Shown one piece after another: positions 30,886-42,884 of a stretch of 64,000 nucleotides of DNA. The stretch's first letter is position 1. Each line of letters begins with the position of its first letter. Origin of the DNA: Peltaster fructicola (lineage: Eukaryota; Ascomycota; Dothideomycetes). The translations under genes and the position numbers were made by a program. The notes beneath the pieces were generated by a model. That model was not told the origin of the DNA and did not search any database. It saw only the letters and a list, made by a program, of their open reading frames with translations. Location of the stretch: assembly GCA_001592805.2 (NCBI GenBank), contig CP051143.1:496001-560000 (forward strand), given 5' to 3'.

Positions 30886-32154
30886 TCATCGTCGGCTGCT
30901 GCTGACAGCTTCTCTCTTCACTGGTCTGATACTAGACACTACATCGTCCCGTTCAAGCTCGTCGATCTCGGGGCCGTCATCGTCATCGTCATCGTCAATT
31001 ACCTCGTGATCGTGTCGTTCCTCAGCTGCAAGCTCCTGATCGCGCTGCTGCAGTCGCCTTATCTTCCGAACGATAGGCACGTCTGTGTAAAGGTCCACTT
31101 CTTCCAGCATTTGCGAACAACTGGCTACTGGACATCGAACTGCTGGACGGCCGCCGGTGATTGTGCCACCACGACCAGGTTTTCCTCCAAGCCTTGACTG
31201 AGAAGATCTGATCATTTCGCGAATAGGCTGTGCTTCGAAGGTGTGAGCACATTTCCGGGAAGTCAGTGGCTCGACAAATTCCCGCAAAGTGATCGGACAC
31301 TTCGTGCTTGTTGTAGCTCTGGAGATCTGGATATCCTCATCGTCATCGTCCTCGACCCGCTGTGTCATTCCAGGTCTGGCGAGAGCACCTTCGTCGAACC
31401 ATCTTTCGGCTGGTGGGAGGTCTACTGAGTCATCTGGGAATTGTGCGCCATGAAGAATCGTGCGGAAGTCCATGTATTCCTTGTGAGCGCCGTAGCGGTC
31501 AACGAGAGGTCTATCTTGATAGCGTTGCGACCACTCTGCTGCCCTATCTTTGAAGTATATTGACGGCCCTGTAATGTTCTGGGTCGCGGTGCCAGGATCT
31601 GTCGGATCGATGTCAGGATATTCTGTTCCCTGAGGAGTTACTGTATCGTCGCCCATGTCCTCGTCTCCATCTTGGTCGAGCTCTCGATCGGATTGTTCCT
31701 GTGTCCGTCGAGTTTGTGTTGCAGCTTGTGTGCTAGCATTTTGGCGTGCATAGGCTGCTGCGTCTTCCAGTGCACCTTTCGTGTGCATAAGTTCTTGTTG
31801 GCCATCGATTATCTTGCGCACACTGTGGTCCATACGCTTGGTCATGCCCTCAATCTTCTCTTTGAACGCTTGAAGACTTGCTTGAGTCTCTTCCTCCTGT
31901 TGCGCAGACTCCAGCTCATCCTCATCGTCGCCTGCATTCTGGGCGTTCTTACGTCTACGGGTTTTCTGCCTCTCGATGTTATCGCGACGCAAAACTAGCC
32001 GATCGTTGATGTCTGCGACACTGTTCGTGATGGTCTGAATAGCTGCTGCGAAATCCTGTTCCAGTTTGCTAAAATCATGCTTCCTGTACAGGCTGGTGAG
32101 GGCAACTTGTGCCTCGGGCGTCATCGTGAACTGAGGTAGCTGATATGTGGGCAT
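30886..32154 (-). CDS. nse2: SMC5-SMC6 complex SUMO E3 ligase NSE2/MMS21
   Basis: A single exon. The ATG at 32154 (MPTYQLPQFTMTPEAQ) is the first in-frame ATG and gives 422 aa; the frame is open further upstream to about 32298 only from a GTG. The N-terminal half is a predicted helical or coiled-coil arm that would bind Smc5, with a Lys/Arg-rich RRRKNAQNAGDDEDE patch. The SP-RING is clear: KCPITLREFVEPL, RKCAHTFE with its Cys/His ligands, a Gly-rich insertion, then RCPVASCSQ. The protein ends in an acidic tail (DDDDDDGPEIDE), coded by a GAT/GAC microsatellite. NSE2 sumoylates repair factors in the SMC5/6 complex. Longer than yeast Mms21 because of acidic and Gln/Glu-rich insertions. Confidence 0.88.
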   Translation of the reverse strand: MPTYQLPQFTMTPEAQVALTSLYRKHDFSKLEQDFAAAIQTITNSVADINDRLVLRRDNIERQKTRRRKNAQNAGDDEDELESAQQEEETQASLQAFKEKIEGMTKRMDHSVRKIIDGQQELMHTKGALEDAAAYARQNASTQAATQTRRTQEQSDRELDQDGDEDMGDDTVTPQGTEYPDIDPTDPGTATQNITGPSIYFKDRAAEWSQRYQDRPLVDRYGAHKEYMDFRTILHGAQFPDDSVDLPPAERWFDEGALARPGMTQRVEDDDDEDIQISRATTSTKCPITLREFVEPLTSRKCAHTFEAQPIREMIRSSQSRLGGKPGRGGTITGGRPAVRCPVASCSQMLEEVDLYTDVPIVRKIRRLQQRDQELAAEERHDHEVIDDDDDDDGPEIDELERDDVVSSIRPVKREAVSSSRR

Positions 32155-32583
32155 CTGAGTCGCCGTACGAATTTGTGTGGAAGGGCCTGGGGCGCGTGAA
32201 CGGAGCGAGCTCTGGTAGCCATGATTGCGACACAGATTGGATGGTAGCTGTGCTTGAGATCGTGTTGAAAGTACAGTGAGCAGTTTATCGGTCTTCACAG
32301 TGGATGATCTATCTGGAGGACGCGACGCGAGGCGCTAGCAAACTCTATCTGTGAAGCCTTATATCTCGGCAAGTACCCGATCTTTACTCATCCTCTACTT
32401 GAGCACACTTGCATCTGTGAGTCTGCTCAAGGATCCCGCTACCTGCCGCTGTGCAATGCCCAGAAAAGCCACTTCTCTTCTTCCTTTTCACCTTCAAGCA
32501 CGCTTGCTGCCATCGGTCTAAGCAGGGAATCTTGCTACCTACTGGGCTATGTACTGTGGCATTGAGAATCCTAACGCTGCCAA
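32155..32583. other. nse2 5' flank and carrier 3' flank
   Basis: No gene is supported. A two-base frame difference prevents the ATG near 32230 from joining nse2 without an intron that I cannot find. Confidence 0.35.
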
Positions 32584-33657
32584 TCATTGCGTCAAAAAGT
32601 TCAAGTAGTCTGCAACAATGAGTGTCACCATAGCATGCGGCGCAATGCGAACCTGGGATCATATCAGCTTGATGAATAGTACAGACAGTACTGCCACTCA
32701 CATAGTATGTCGAGAACCCTCGATAGAAGCGCAGTGGGCCTTCCTCTCGAATGACCTTTTGGAAGCAGTCGATCATGCCTTTGTAAGGTAGCGTGCCATC
32801 CGGCGCTCGTGTCTGCTTCTGCAGCCTCGTCTTCACGAAGTCGAAAGGTAAGCTGAAGAACGAGGCAAAGAAGCCTGCTACAGCCGAGGCGGTGAGTGTT
32901 TGTGCTCTTGGACCTAATGACGAGTCCTTTAGCTGTGCTTTGGCCTCAGAGAAGAACGCAAGTTGTCCAAAGTTCAGAGCCATGGCTCTGACGACTGTCG
33001 GCGCACACCCGGACCATAGGGCGACGACTCCTTCGTTACGGACGATTCTCATCAAAGCGTCGCCAACGCCCCGATAGTTCGCTCGACTGGCGACTGGTTT
33101 GAGACCATCCGACTGCATTCGGATGAGTGCTAAGTCGGCCGGATTGCCGACCATTGCTGCCAGGCCTCCCGCTGTCAAGCCTGCTGTTGCACGCTCACCG
33201 AAGCCAATCTTCTTTCCTTGTGCTTGCGCTCGAGCTGTCAGGCTCTTCATGAAGGTGTCGAAGAAGCCAAGGCGAGCTGTAGTGTACACAGCTTGCCTGA
33301 GCAGACCCGCGGATAATCCGGTGTACAAGTCGAGGAATCGACCAGAGGCCAGTATCTCCTGGTCACGGTCACAGCAGTCGGTCGAGGTCCCGTCCTGGCT
33401 CCCTCTCCTGCCAACTGCAGCCTGACTTTAATCATGTCGACTGGCTGGATAACTGTTGTGGCAGCCATGCCAGCGAGTCCGCCATTCACAAATGGCAAAG
33501 CTGCGCGCACGTACGGAGTCCTCAAGAAACTTTGCGTCGCTGCTTGAGGATTGTCCTTCGCCTTCTGTACTGCTGCAGGCGCCTCAGAGACCAGCTCTTT
33601 CGCTGCGACAGCTGCCTTCTCGGCTTGTCTCTGTGCTGCTTCTACAACACTACTCAT
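32584..33657 (-). CDS. Mitochondrial oxoglutarate/malate-type carrier, frame broken once
   Basis: The coding regions are 32702-33657 and 32584-32652, with a 49-nt intron (GTGAGT...CCCAG). Three mitochondrial-carrier repeats are present, with signatures PVDMIKVRLQ, PADLALIRMQ and PFDFVKTRLQ and six predicted helices. Sequence and order fit the 2-oxoglutarate/malate (SLC25A11/DIC-like) group, exchanging dicarboxylates across the inner membrane. The N-terminal 45 residues are an Ala/Glu/Lys-rich extension starting MSSVVEAAQ. Near 33359 the frame shifts by one base: TAVTVTR reads into one frame and EILASGRFLDLYTG continues in another. The plus strand has CC where one more C would keep frame. No plausible intron fits there. 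An assembly error, recent inactivation or true frameshift cannot be told apart. Confidence 0.82.
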
Positions 33658-34815
33658 CGTGTCTTGTGGATTGCGAGGCTCTCGAAGGTGGGCGTCCTGT
33701 GCTATATGGCATGAGCCTATGCTTATTCGTGCTGAGAGCTGTTGCAATCACGAAGGAGCGAAGGCATGTTGTTGGTCACGAGCTTACCTAGTGCTTGCGG
33801 CGCTCTGCCTGTCACAGCAGATCCCAACGAGCTCTGATGGGCTGAGCAGTCTTCAACTGTGGAATCCTAGTCTCTCAAAGCAACGCTGAGCTGTCTCAAC
33901 TTGAGTGTATGCTACAAGGTTGCGCTCGACCGTCGCAAAGAAGCTCAGAGTAACGTGGGTGATCCATCACGAGATCAACAACACTGAGCAAGCTCCCTCT
34001 GACCGCAGGTTGTCACTTCATGCCAGCTTCCCCTCTTCTGTTGAGTGAGGTAGCCAGGCACAAGCGTAGGAACCGCGCAAGCGTGTCTGGCCCTATCTTT
34101 GGTATCTGGGTTGCATGCCACTTTGCTTGGACGCATGCAGTCGTGCCCTGCTGTCTTTGGTCACTAAGCTGTGGCACCTGGATCCTCGAGCACGCTTGCG
34201 CACTCCCACGCTTTGTCTCGTTGCTGCAGCTCAGCCATCATGCCATTGATGCTCCAGCAGGGAGATTTCTACGAGATAATACTCGAGGGAAACGCAACTC
34301 GCGAGTGAGACCTTACGCGGGGCATTGAGCTGAGCAAAGCGGAAAACGAATCAGAAGCAGTGAGTGTGCAAGCGAATGTTGTCGAGCAAGCCCCAGCTAT
34401 TGCCAGTCCATATGATAGAAACGTGGGTATATACAGATATGATACAGAGCTAATGCTTGCGCCAAAGTAAAGCAATGCTGGTGCAAGAAAGCAGTGTTGG
34501 CGACGGAGCGACATGAGATATCGTCAGGCAGTGTATCCTATCCTCCTCCTTTGGCTATGCCGCCTGCGCCGTGATCTACAGACTGTTCACTCGGACGTCA
34601 TCATACAAAAGATCCCAATACAACGATGGGAGTCTACGCAGCGACCTTGCCTTGGCAATAGGGAGCGCCTCGAACCAATGCATCGTTCGTCGTAAGCTGA
34701 GAAGTGATGAAGCAATTCCTCTCGTAGCAACAGCAAGCTCCTTGGATTCTGGCCATTGCTGCATCATGAACTGACTGAGCCGCGCAAAGATGATTGTAGC
34801 TGTCCCACGTGCTTC
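33658..34815. other. Gene-free stretch, 1.16 kb
   Basis: Promoter of the carrier and 3' flank of the SKG6-like gene. Open frames here are antisense or lack homology. A CACGTG lies at 34806-34811. Confidence 0.4.
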
Positions 34816-35539
34816 CTACTTCCGTCCGTTCGTGAGGATGCTCTTCTTAGTCGTCTGCTCTTTCGTCGGATTGTACTTCGTAGCCTTGCCATTCAGCGAA
34901 TCCGAGCTCTTCTCATTTCGTACAGACTGGACATCAACCACGAGACCTCTCTTGTGGCCTGGCGGCAGGACAGCTTTGACTCCAGCCTTCGGAGGAGTAC
35001 CGAAATATGTGCCGGTTCGGCGTGATCGTGCTACGTCTCGTTCTGGGTCCTTGGCTGGCGCACGGCCGGTCAATCTTCTCGAGGCTCGTGCAATTGATGC
35101 TCTGATATTCCATTGTCGACGCTTGGCCACAACGAACAGGACAGTGCTGGCAACTGAGATTGTCAGTATAGCCTTCAGAGACAGGGACGTCCAACTTACT
35201 TCCAAGGATAACCACGGAAACGCAGACAACGATGATGGCTGTAAGTGCTCCTGAGCTGATCTTGAATGATCCTGACTGGTCACCAGACGAACCGTCATCT
35301 GTGCTAACAGGAGCACCATCGTAATCTTGTATACCGCCCTGCGCAGTCACTTGAGATGAAGCTGTCTGTGAAGACGCAGCCTGCTTTGTGGAGGATGCGG
35401 TGACAAGCGTCGTAGGTATCTGTGTGCTAAGGGAAACGGATGTAGTGGTCAGTGTGCTTGCAGCGGGTGCAGCAGCAATATCCTGTGCGAAGACAAGTCC
35501 GGCTTGCACGCCAATGAAGAGAAGAGCAGCCAGCTGCAT
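34816..35539 (-). CDS. Single-pass surface membrane protein (SKG6/AXL2-like architecture)
   Basis: Two exons, 35200-35539 and 34816-35153, give 225 aa; the 46-nt intron (GTAAGT...CTCAG) lies within the membrane segment and splits an Ile codon. Residues 1-18 (MQLAALLFIGVQAGLVFA) form a signal peptide. A Ser/Thr-rich extracellular stalk follows (20-95), then one transmembrane helix (about 99-123), and a basic cytoplasmic tail beginning KRRQW. The layout matches fungal SKG6-type or mucin-like sensors of the wall, but sequence identity to a named protein is not visible. A wall-sensing or polarity role is inference. Confidence 0.8.
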
Positions 35540-36418
35540 CGTGAATGGGTTTGCAGTGAGTGAGCAGTGTGGAAAGTGAGTAAATGGAAAATGAATGACT
35601 GACCAGCGCGAGGAGTGCACATATCGCACTCCTTTGCGACTAAGCATACTTCTGGGCGCTTGGGCTGAGGCACCGTACCTTCTTGCCATAGCACAGTGCT
35701 GTGCTTGAGATACATTCCTGCCAATAGGATTGACTTTAAGGTTGATGCAAGTGAAGAGTACCACAGGCGCTTAGAGAAACGGTGATGAGATACTCTGCGC
35801 GATGGTGATTGGCTGTTAACGTTAACGCCAAGGTGTAGGCGCGATATGGCGTCCGGTACCCGTCCCTTGTTGAGCTTCTGACGTCTCTTGCTCCTTGTCG
35901 CCTTCTTTATGCTGACGAGCACCTGAATCCCTAGAGACGTAAGCATTGAAATGCTCATCGACATTGTGTCTGCGGCTGCGAGATAGGCTGGTCTTCGAGA
36001 CCAGACTCTGCTGTTGCGATCTGATTGACCTTTAGGATGCATAGAACTCTATGCCCACCCGATGAGAGCACAATCCTTCCAAGATACAGCCATGAGCGTT
36101 CTCATCAGAATACCGGTCGAAGGACAGTGGACAACATCGACTTATAGTCCTGTAGGTCGCTTGCAGCGCACAATGAAGGCCAGGTTCATCGGTGCAATCT
36201 ATCGCCTTGAGAGAGGTTTAATTTCGTGAATCGTTGCGATGAAGTACTTCTGATGTTAATCAAACGAATGATGTAGATGGAGAAGGTGAGGTGCGCACTA
36301 CAAACAGCAGTCGCATGGAGTCACTTGCTAGAATTCCTTCCAACAGCACACATCACACTTTGTCTCTTTGCACAACTCGCGAAATCTCCTTCCTTCTTTC
36401 TGTACGACCTACAGAGCG
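35540..36418. promoter_or_regulatory. Divergent promoter region, 0.88 kb
   Basis: Lies between the starts of the SKG6-like gene and the long coiled-coil gene. A CT-rich tract (TCTCCTTCCTTCTTTC) is present shortly before the plus-strand ATG at 36419. No coding frame is supported. Confidence 0.35.
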
Positions 36419-39400
36419 ATGGAACCAGATTACACAACCGCGAGTGAGCTGGAATCGCCGTTGGCTTCGACAGTGGTCTCTTCGGACTCCCAAGACACAA
36501 TTAATGATGCAGAGATCGATGATAACGATGGAATCGACAGTAACAACATCGCATCATCAGCTATCGTTCAAGGCAACAATCCACTGAACGATCCGGCTCT
36601 ACACGCATCTCAACATGAAGAATCTGCACAACCATCCTTCTCGTTTGGCAAGTTTGCTCCACGCTTGATATCGATCAGCAAAGCAGTGGTTCGACCAAGT
36701 CTCCTGTTCGGCATGCAACAGAACGTGCAAGCAGAAGAGACCGGAGAGGCTGAGAGTATTGATGGAGAAAGTGAGTCAAGCGAGGTTCTCATGTTACGTG
36801 CTGATCATGTCAGAAGACGACGACATCTCCATTGTGTCGAGTAATTCACAAACCGTGTTGGAGCAGGGAAGCTCCGGACAGGTTCAGAACGCCAAACGCT
36901 CACTCCCGCATGATCTCGCACACCACTTCGGCGATACTAAACGTATGCGCATGGAAGATCATGCTCGACAGGCACCAGAGGACGTACAGTCGACCTCGAT
37001 TCCTCATCATGGCAATTCAAGAACGCTATCCGGAACTGTGCAGATCCCGCGTGTCGTTGATCAAGATGCGTCCTTTGATCGTACCGCGGCTGCAAGTGAT
37101 CGGGGCAATGTCCAAGCTCACAATGACCTGGGCATAGCTCCTGATCGTCAAGAGATGAACGAGGCGCTACAAATTGTCGCTCATACTTGGGCTAAGGCAC
37201 AGATCTCCGCCGGACAGCGTACACAAAGCCTTGCACAAGATCTTCGTGCTACCAAGAGGGCTCTCGATACCGCTGCAACCGAGAATGCAGAGTATGCTCG
37301 CCAGAGCGAAGCTCAAGCTGAAAGAGATGTTCGTTGGCGAGAGAAGTTCAACAAGCTCAAAGACATTGTGGATGACCTAAGCAGCACAATCATAACGTTG
37401 CGTAGCGAGGCTGACGCCCAGCATGAAGCGCTCAAGCAGGAGCAATCAAAAGGTTCGTTGCTGCATACAGCCATAGACAAGCTCGAAGCTCAGATACTTC
37501 GTCGAGCCAAACGCACTCAGAAGTTAAGCACAAAGATGTTGCAGGCAATGCACAGCATGGGAGGACAACTTCAATCGTCACAGATGGCAGCCGAGTATCT
37601 ACTCATGCAGCTTGAGGAGAAGACTGGCTTGCTGGTTGAGGCTCGTGACAAACTCAATCTTCTACGCGGCCACGAACTAAACACATCAACGACCAGAGCA
37701 CAGCTTGCTGAGCACATAGATGCCGGGCAAAGTGCCATCATCGAGCGCATTGATGCTTTGCAGAGCTTGTTCAGGGACCATACCGATGTGGCCAAGACCA
37801 TCCGTGATATATTCCAGGCAAGTTCGGAAGCTCGAGAGGTCGAGTCTGAAGCACTGCGAGTCATGATTGACGACCTTGCTTCCAGGTGTGTCTAATATAT
37901 AAGCTCTGTTTGATACGTACTGACCCTTCTAGTATCAATGACCCGGCGACACAACGTTCCGAGAGTGTAGGTCAGGCCGGTTCAAAAGATCTTCACACAA
38001 TACAGGAAGGGCTTCAAGAGCTCTCGTCCGCCGTCAACACACACAACGATGCTTGCAACACTGCGAAGAACTTGCAGGTCGAGCTGTGCGAGTGTCGTAC
38101 AACACTCGGTCAAAGAGACAAGCTCATTACCGAGTTGGAATCGCAAGCCAGTGCTATGAGAGCGGCAAAGGATTTCGCACTGGACGAGTGCGACTTGCTG
38201 AAGCACGACCTCAACGAGCTTGCCGCTGGAGGAGGACGTTCTACCCAAGAGTGCCTCAGAATGATCAAGCGAGAGCTCTTCGACCTCAGAGCCAAGAGAG
38301 CACAGCACGCTCGGCTTCAAGGACAGCATTATAACCTAATACTGGATAACGACTGGCTGGCTAACAAGCTCTCTCGGTTGTCCGGACAAAAGACCACTGG
38401 CCGAAAGAATCTCGGTATCCTCGAGCAAGAGCTTCTCATGCTAAGAGGGGAGAAGGAAAAGAACGACTACATTCTTGAAGAACATGATGCCGTTGTTGAG
38501 GAGCTTGAGGAATCCGAAATGAGATGCGCAGAACTAGATGCGCAGCTCGAAGCGATGAAAGTGCGTGTGGCCGAAGACTCATCGAAGATTCTTCACTTGG
38601 GTTGCCAGCGAGATGACCTTCAAGCCCAGGTGAAGAAGCTTGAGTCTGAGCACCGAACCGAGACGTCAAGCCATCTCGTTGACCTGCGTGATCAAGAAGA
38701 GCTGCTCTCCACCACATGCCGTCGAATGGAGCAGATACAAGATCTACAATCTCAACTGGACACCGCTCTCAGTCATAAAGATGAGCAGAATGAGCTGAAC
38801 AACGACATGAGAGCTTCGAGAGACCTTGCTTACGATGGCTTGAAGTCGATGGCAGCACAACTGGACGACCTTCGCGATCAGCTGTATGCTGCTCTTCAGC
38901 TACAACAGGAGCAAGTCAATCGAAACAAGGCCATCACTGCTGAGCGAGACGACGCTCGCGATGGCTTGAAATCGATGGCTGATCAGCACGATCAGGATAC
39001 GCACAACACGCTCATGCTTGAGCAAGAGCTCTCTAGCCTGCGAGCTCAGCTTCACGCTGCCAATCTACGAGAGGAAGAGTATGCCACAGAGCTTGTTGCA
39101 GCTCAGGCCTTGGAACGTGCTGGGCTATCACATCAGAGTGAGCTTCAATCGGACGGTGAGCGAACCGCCTCAAGGGTACAAGGACAAGCCATGTCTCCTT
39201 CAGACGACCGCGTGTCGTCGCTTGAATACACCATCAACGACCTCAACGCAGCATTGCGCAAAGCCGAAGATGAGCGCATGCAATCGATCGAAAAAGAGCA
39301 AGAGTTCCGGGCAAAGGTACAGAAGACCTGGAAGAAGGAACAGAAGAAGCACGACGCCGAGATCACTTTGGTGCGAGCAGCACAAGTTCAACTCGAAGCA

Positions 39401-40151
39401 GAATTGCTACAGATTGACACTAAGGCTGTGGAGCTCACAGACGAGCTTACTGTTGCTCGGCAGACCATACAAGATCTCGAAGCGTGTCTCGCAACGGCCA
39501 CGTCAACGAACAAGCAACATTTCGAGGATGGCAGTGCTTCAGGACGTCTGACAGCTCAACCAGCGCTATGGGGAGAACATGACCGCAACACACCAGACTC
39601 AGCCATGAATGAGCTTTACAGCTACCTGTCAGGTCCGCCTCGCGGTCACTCCTTGGCCACAGCTTCGCAGCCGAAAACATCCTCTCATTCAATTCTGCCA
39701 AGCAGTTCGGTGGTTCTACTATCTGAGGCGAATAAATACTCCGTTTCAGACGGAGTCGACGTATCGGTGCAGACGCGACAAGCTCCCAGCTATGATCAGG
39801 CCAGCGAGGTTTCACCAATTCATCGGGCTTCGCAATACGGAACGACAAAGAAAAGCCTGGAGAACAACTCCAACCGTGTGGATTTCAGTGATATGTTGCT
39901 ATCGAGCGTATCACCTCGCATGGCATCTGGAATCCAGCAAGCTGACGCAGCAGAGCTCACTGATGTTCGTCGCAAGCACGATCGCCCATTCGAAGCTGGT
40001 GCGATTGCGCCAGACACGTCAGATGGCATTGGACGTCCACGACCACGTCTTGCCAGACTCTCTAAGCAGAAGTGTAAGCAGCTCTAGATCCATCAAGCAA
40101 TGACCCGCTAATCTTCCTGTAGATGAAGAGCGATTCAGCCGAGGGTTATAG
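36419..40151 (+). CDS. Large coiled-coil protein, 1,197 aa
   Basis: Four exons: 36419-36770, 36814-37885, 37933-40073 and 40123-40151, with introns of 43, 47 and 49 nt. The last intron has a textbook branch site (GCTAAT) and skipping it would only shorten the end. Residues 1-250 are acidic and disordered; about 260-480 and 490-1000 are near-continuous heptad-rich coiled coil with high Glu, Gln, Leu, Lys and Arg. A repeated block, DGLKSMA, appears twice, about 40 residues apart, pointing to internal duplication. The final 200 residues are Ser-rich and basic (RPRPRLARLSKQK). No motor, kinase or membrane motif is seen. A cytoskeletal, spindle-pole or tethering role is possible but unproven. Confidence 0.8.
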
Positions 40152-41365
40152 TGCTGCGACAGCACAGTCGATCGTGCATCAGTGGTTCTTGTTTGATTTT
40201 CTGATCGTTTCCCAGACACTGCAGCATACTACGACGCATAGCAAGGTCGATATCCTTGCCAATGCCGTTGATGTTACAAGCTCTTCTTGTTTGTTGATTT
40301 TGTTGTATGACACACTCTTGAGTTTCAAATTGTCCATCTCGTTCTCGTAGTAGTGTCCGTCGTAATGCGATTGGATTGGAGCTCGCGATGTGTGCGATGC
40401 GGAGTGTAGACGGGATACAGCTGCGGCAGTTCATCTGTGTCGTCCTGATGTTGTACTCCTTTCATTTAGAGCCTCCTCGCTTTTGTTCAAGGAACAGGAC
40501 CTTCTTCTTGACTGTTGTTGCGTCAGGGCAGGTCGACGACTCGTACCGCATATGCTTACCGACTGGATCGTACTTCAACATACTTAATGGTCGATGCGTT
40601 CGTGCTCGGGTCAAGGTATAATAGAAGCCCGTCATCGCCATAGAGAGGAGGCGGATCGGTACAGTCCTGGACTTAGCTGCCAGCTGTCAGTTTGCTTACA
40701 TCTACTAGATGCTTTTCCAGTACCTTTCTTAGCCATTGCGATGGAAATGAGTGTGGTTGCTGTTGCTATTACAAGCGTAATGTTGCATGCAATTTTGAGT
40801 GGAGTTCGAGCTGCTGCCAAAGCCGGCAGCATTGATCCGAAGTCATGCCGAGCATTTGAAGCTATGAAGGAGCGCATATGAGCTCCCTAGACTTGTATGA
40901 GCACAAGTATACGACAGATGTCTTGCTTTTGCAGAAAATAATACTAGGAGCTCAGTCAAGCACATCTTTGCTGGCTTCAATCGCTGTGTCGGAGATACAC
41001 TGCACACACTCACTCCGCGTCCCATCACTCAAGCAAGCATAGCATTACATGCGTTCATCGCCCAATAGGAGATCTACCTTGTACGTTTGCTTGTAGGCCT
41101 AAGAGCGCCAGCGAGCTTCGTCGCATCATGGACTCCTTGTCCGCACCAATTAACATTCCCTACAGCTCAAGTCAGGATGTCGTTATGAGTCCACATCACT
41201 GTAACAGAGATCTACCGAAGACAGCTTCCTCTACGCATGATGTAGCAGGAGCAGGCGCTTCTCTGAGAACAGCTAATTCGCGGCCACAGGCTCCATGAAG
41301 AGAGCTACGATTGCTGCGGCCTCGCAATCTCTGCAGAGTTCGTAGGACTTCTTCTGCGGTCCGAT
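40152..41365. other. Start of the gene-poor island
   Basis: Only short frames without homology. No terminal repeats or transposase-like frames were seen. Confidence 0.4.
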
Positions 41366-41916
41366 TCACGAATCTCCCACATCCTTGGGCTTTTCGTTCT
41401 TGATAGCATTCTCCCACGGATCCTTGTCGATAGTCACGGGTCGAGCAGTGTGCTCGGCGATCACGGCGTACCGGATCTTCCTATCCTTCGCTGCTGCTCC
41501 CAGATCACCTTGGCCTTACAGTGAGGCTCCGCATCATCATCATTATCGTCGTCGTCGTCATCCTCACCATCACTATCCTTCCATATCGTATCGAGTGTTC
41601 TTGGTACTTACGCATTATCATACTCTATGCCTGTGAGTACTACTGATGAGCTGTTTGGCAATTCCAGAGCCTTCCGACGCATCCCGTCACGAGTTTTATC
41701 GACGTTGAACTAAAGGCTGCGTCGTTGCGTGGTTCAGGCGCCACAAAGACCGTCCAGGAGCCTCCGGCACACGTAGATCTTTTGAAAACCCCTACGAAGG
41801 CTCAGCCGGTCGAACAGGAGGATCGTACTTGCGAGGTAGTTGTAGCTTGCTCCTGAGTACCGCTGTCGATTCGATGCCAAGTCACAGGCCAAAACGATCA
41901 TAGGACTGTGTGCCAT
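41366..41916 (-). CDS. Candidate small gene, 118 aa, three exons
   Basis: Exons 41773-41916, 41612-41709 and 41366-41480 join in frame to a 118-aa product starting MAHSPMIVLACDLASNRQR and ending KPKDVGDS. Each piece reads like protein: LASTILLFDRLSLRRGFQK, then LPNSSSVVLTGIEYDN, then YAVIAEHTARPVTIDKDPW. The second intron has a perfect GTAAGT donor but is 131 nt, longer than others here, because it holds a GAT/GAC microsatellite. The first intron (63 nt) has a weaker GTGTGC donor. I recognise no family. It could be an orphan gene or the remains of one. Confidence 0.35.
41533..41577 (+). repeat. CATCAT/GTCGTC trinucleotide microsatellite
   Basis: An impure run of ATC, GTC and related triplets, read as GAT/GAC on the minus strand. 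It falls inside the predicted 131-nt intron of the candidate small gene. Confidence 0.75.
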
Positions 41917-42884
41917 AAACGAACGAATCTGTGCAGGTGGCTGACAACTTGTGGAGGTGTGGTAGTTGCTCTTGCGGCTACTCGACCAGTGCCATTGGTA
42001 ATAACGCTTTCGGAGCGTACCAGGCAAGTTTGGTGTAAGAAGGCATCGCACATTGCTGCAACGAAGACGAACAACCTGGTGAAGTTGAGAAGATCCATAC
42101 CTCCATGTATTCAAGAAACTGCTAGTCTAGCCTAGCCGGGCGCTTCTTGAGAGAAAGTATAAGCGACAAGCTATTTTACAACCGCCACCTCCTTGCTTAC
42201 ATTGGCAACGATACATACTGCGCAAGCTATCCTCTTCCCGACCCGATCAGAAAATGGGCGGTATGTGATAGCTTGATTGTCCGGCCTCACCTCAGTGGAC
42301 AAGGTGATAACATACGACACCTTTCACACAATTACTACTGGTGCCTCCTTCGACAAGGATGGACCGAGCGCATCAACCAACGTGCTGCTTAGATGCAGCT
42401 CCAGAGAGCGTTGGCGAGCATATCGCCACTGCATACAAGCTCATCACCACTCTCTGATCCTCAGAGTCGCCATGGCCTTGATCTCTCGTTATCACGCCTT
42501 CAAAGAATGCAGGCCAGCGATTGCTGAAGTATAGTAAGCACCCAAACACCTTCCAAGCAATCGCTGGACGGTCAAGTTTTCTTGCTCTCCCACATGTACT
42601 CGCACATACCCTCTTCGGATGACATAGACCTAGTCACGGGTATATGATCCATCTTCCCTCACTTGCACTTCTACTTTTTGCTTCCATTCCTTGCAGTTAG
42701 ATCCATTTACCTGTTTGTGTTCGTGTTAAGCCTTGCAGACTTCTCGAGCCGATCTCGAATTGCTTTCGAGGACGATTGCAGAGCGACGAATAATCTCTCA
42801 AAGAGGTGTGCTACTTGATTGCGCAGTACTGGACAGTTGGCTACCGTTCGTGCAGTTCTGACGGCGGTTCTTTTGCAAAGACAC
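41917..42884. other. Gene-poor island, no supported gene
   Basis: Plus-strand frames at 42147-42392 and 42277-42534 have some protein-like runs (for example LAYIGNDTYCASYPLPD), but no start, splice or homology support. A CT-rich tract at 42650-42705 would suit a promoter for the frame starting at 42885. Confidence 0.3.

Noticed and set aside
32155-32298. Extended N-terminus of NSE2
   Set aside because: The frame is open but begins only with GTG; the ATG near 32230 is out of frame and no intron fits.
34661-34700. Possible tRNA T-arm (GGTTCGAGGC on minus)
   Set aside because: Flanking bases do not pair as a T stem and no acceptor or A box is present.
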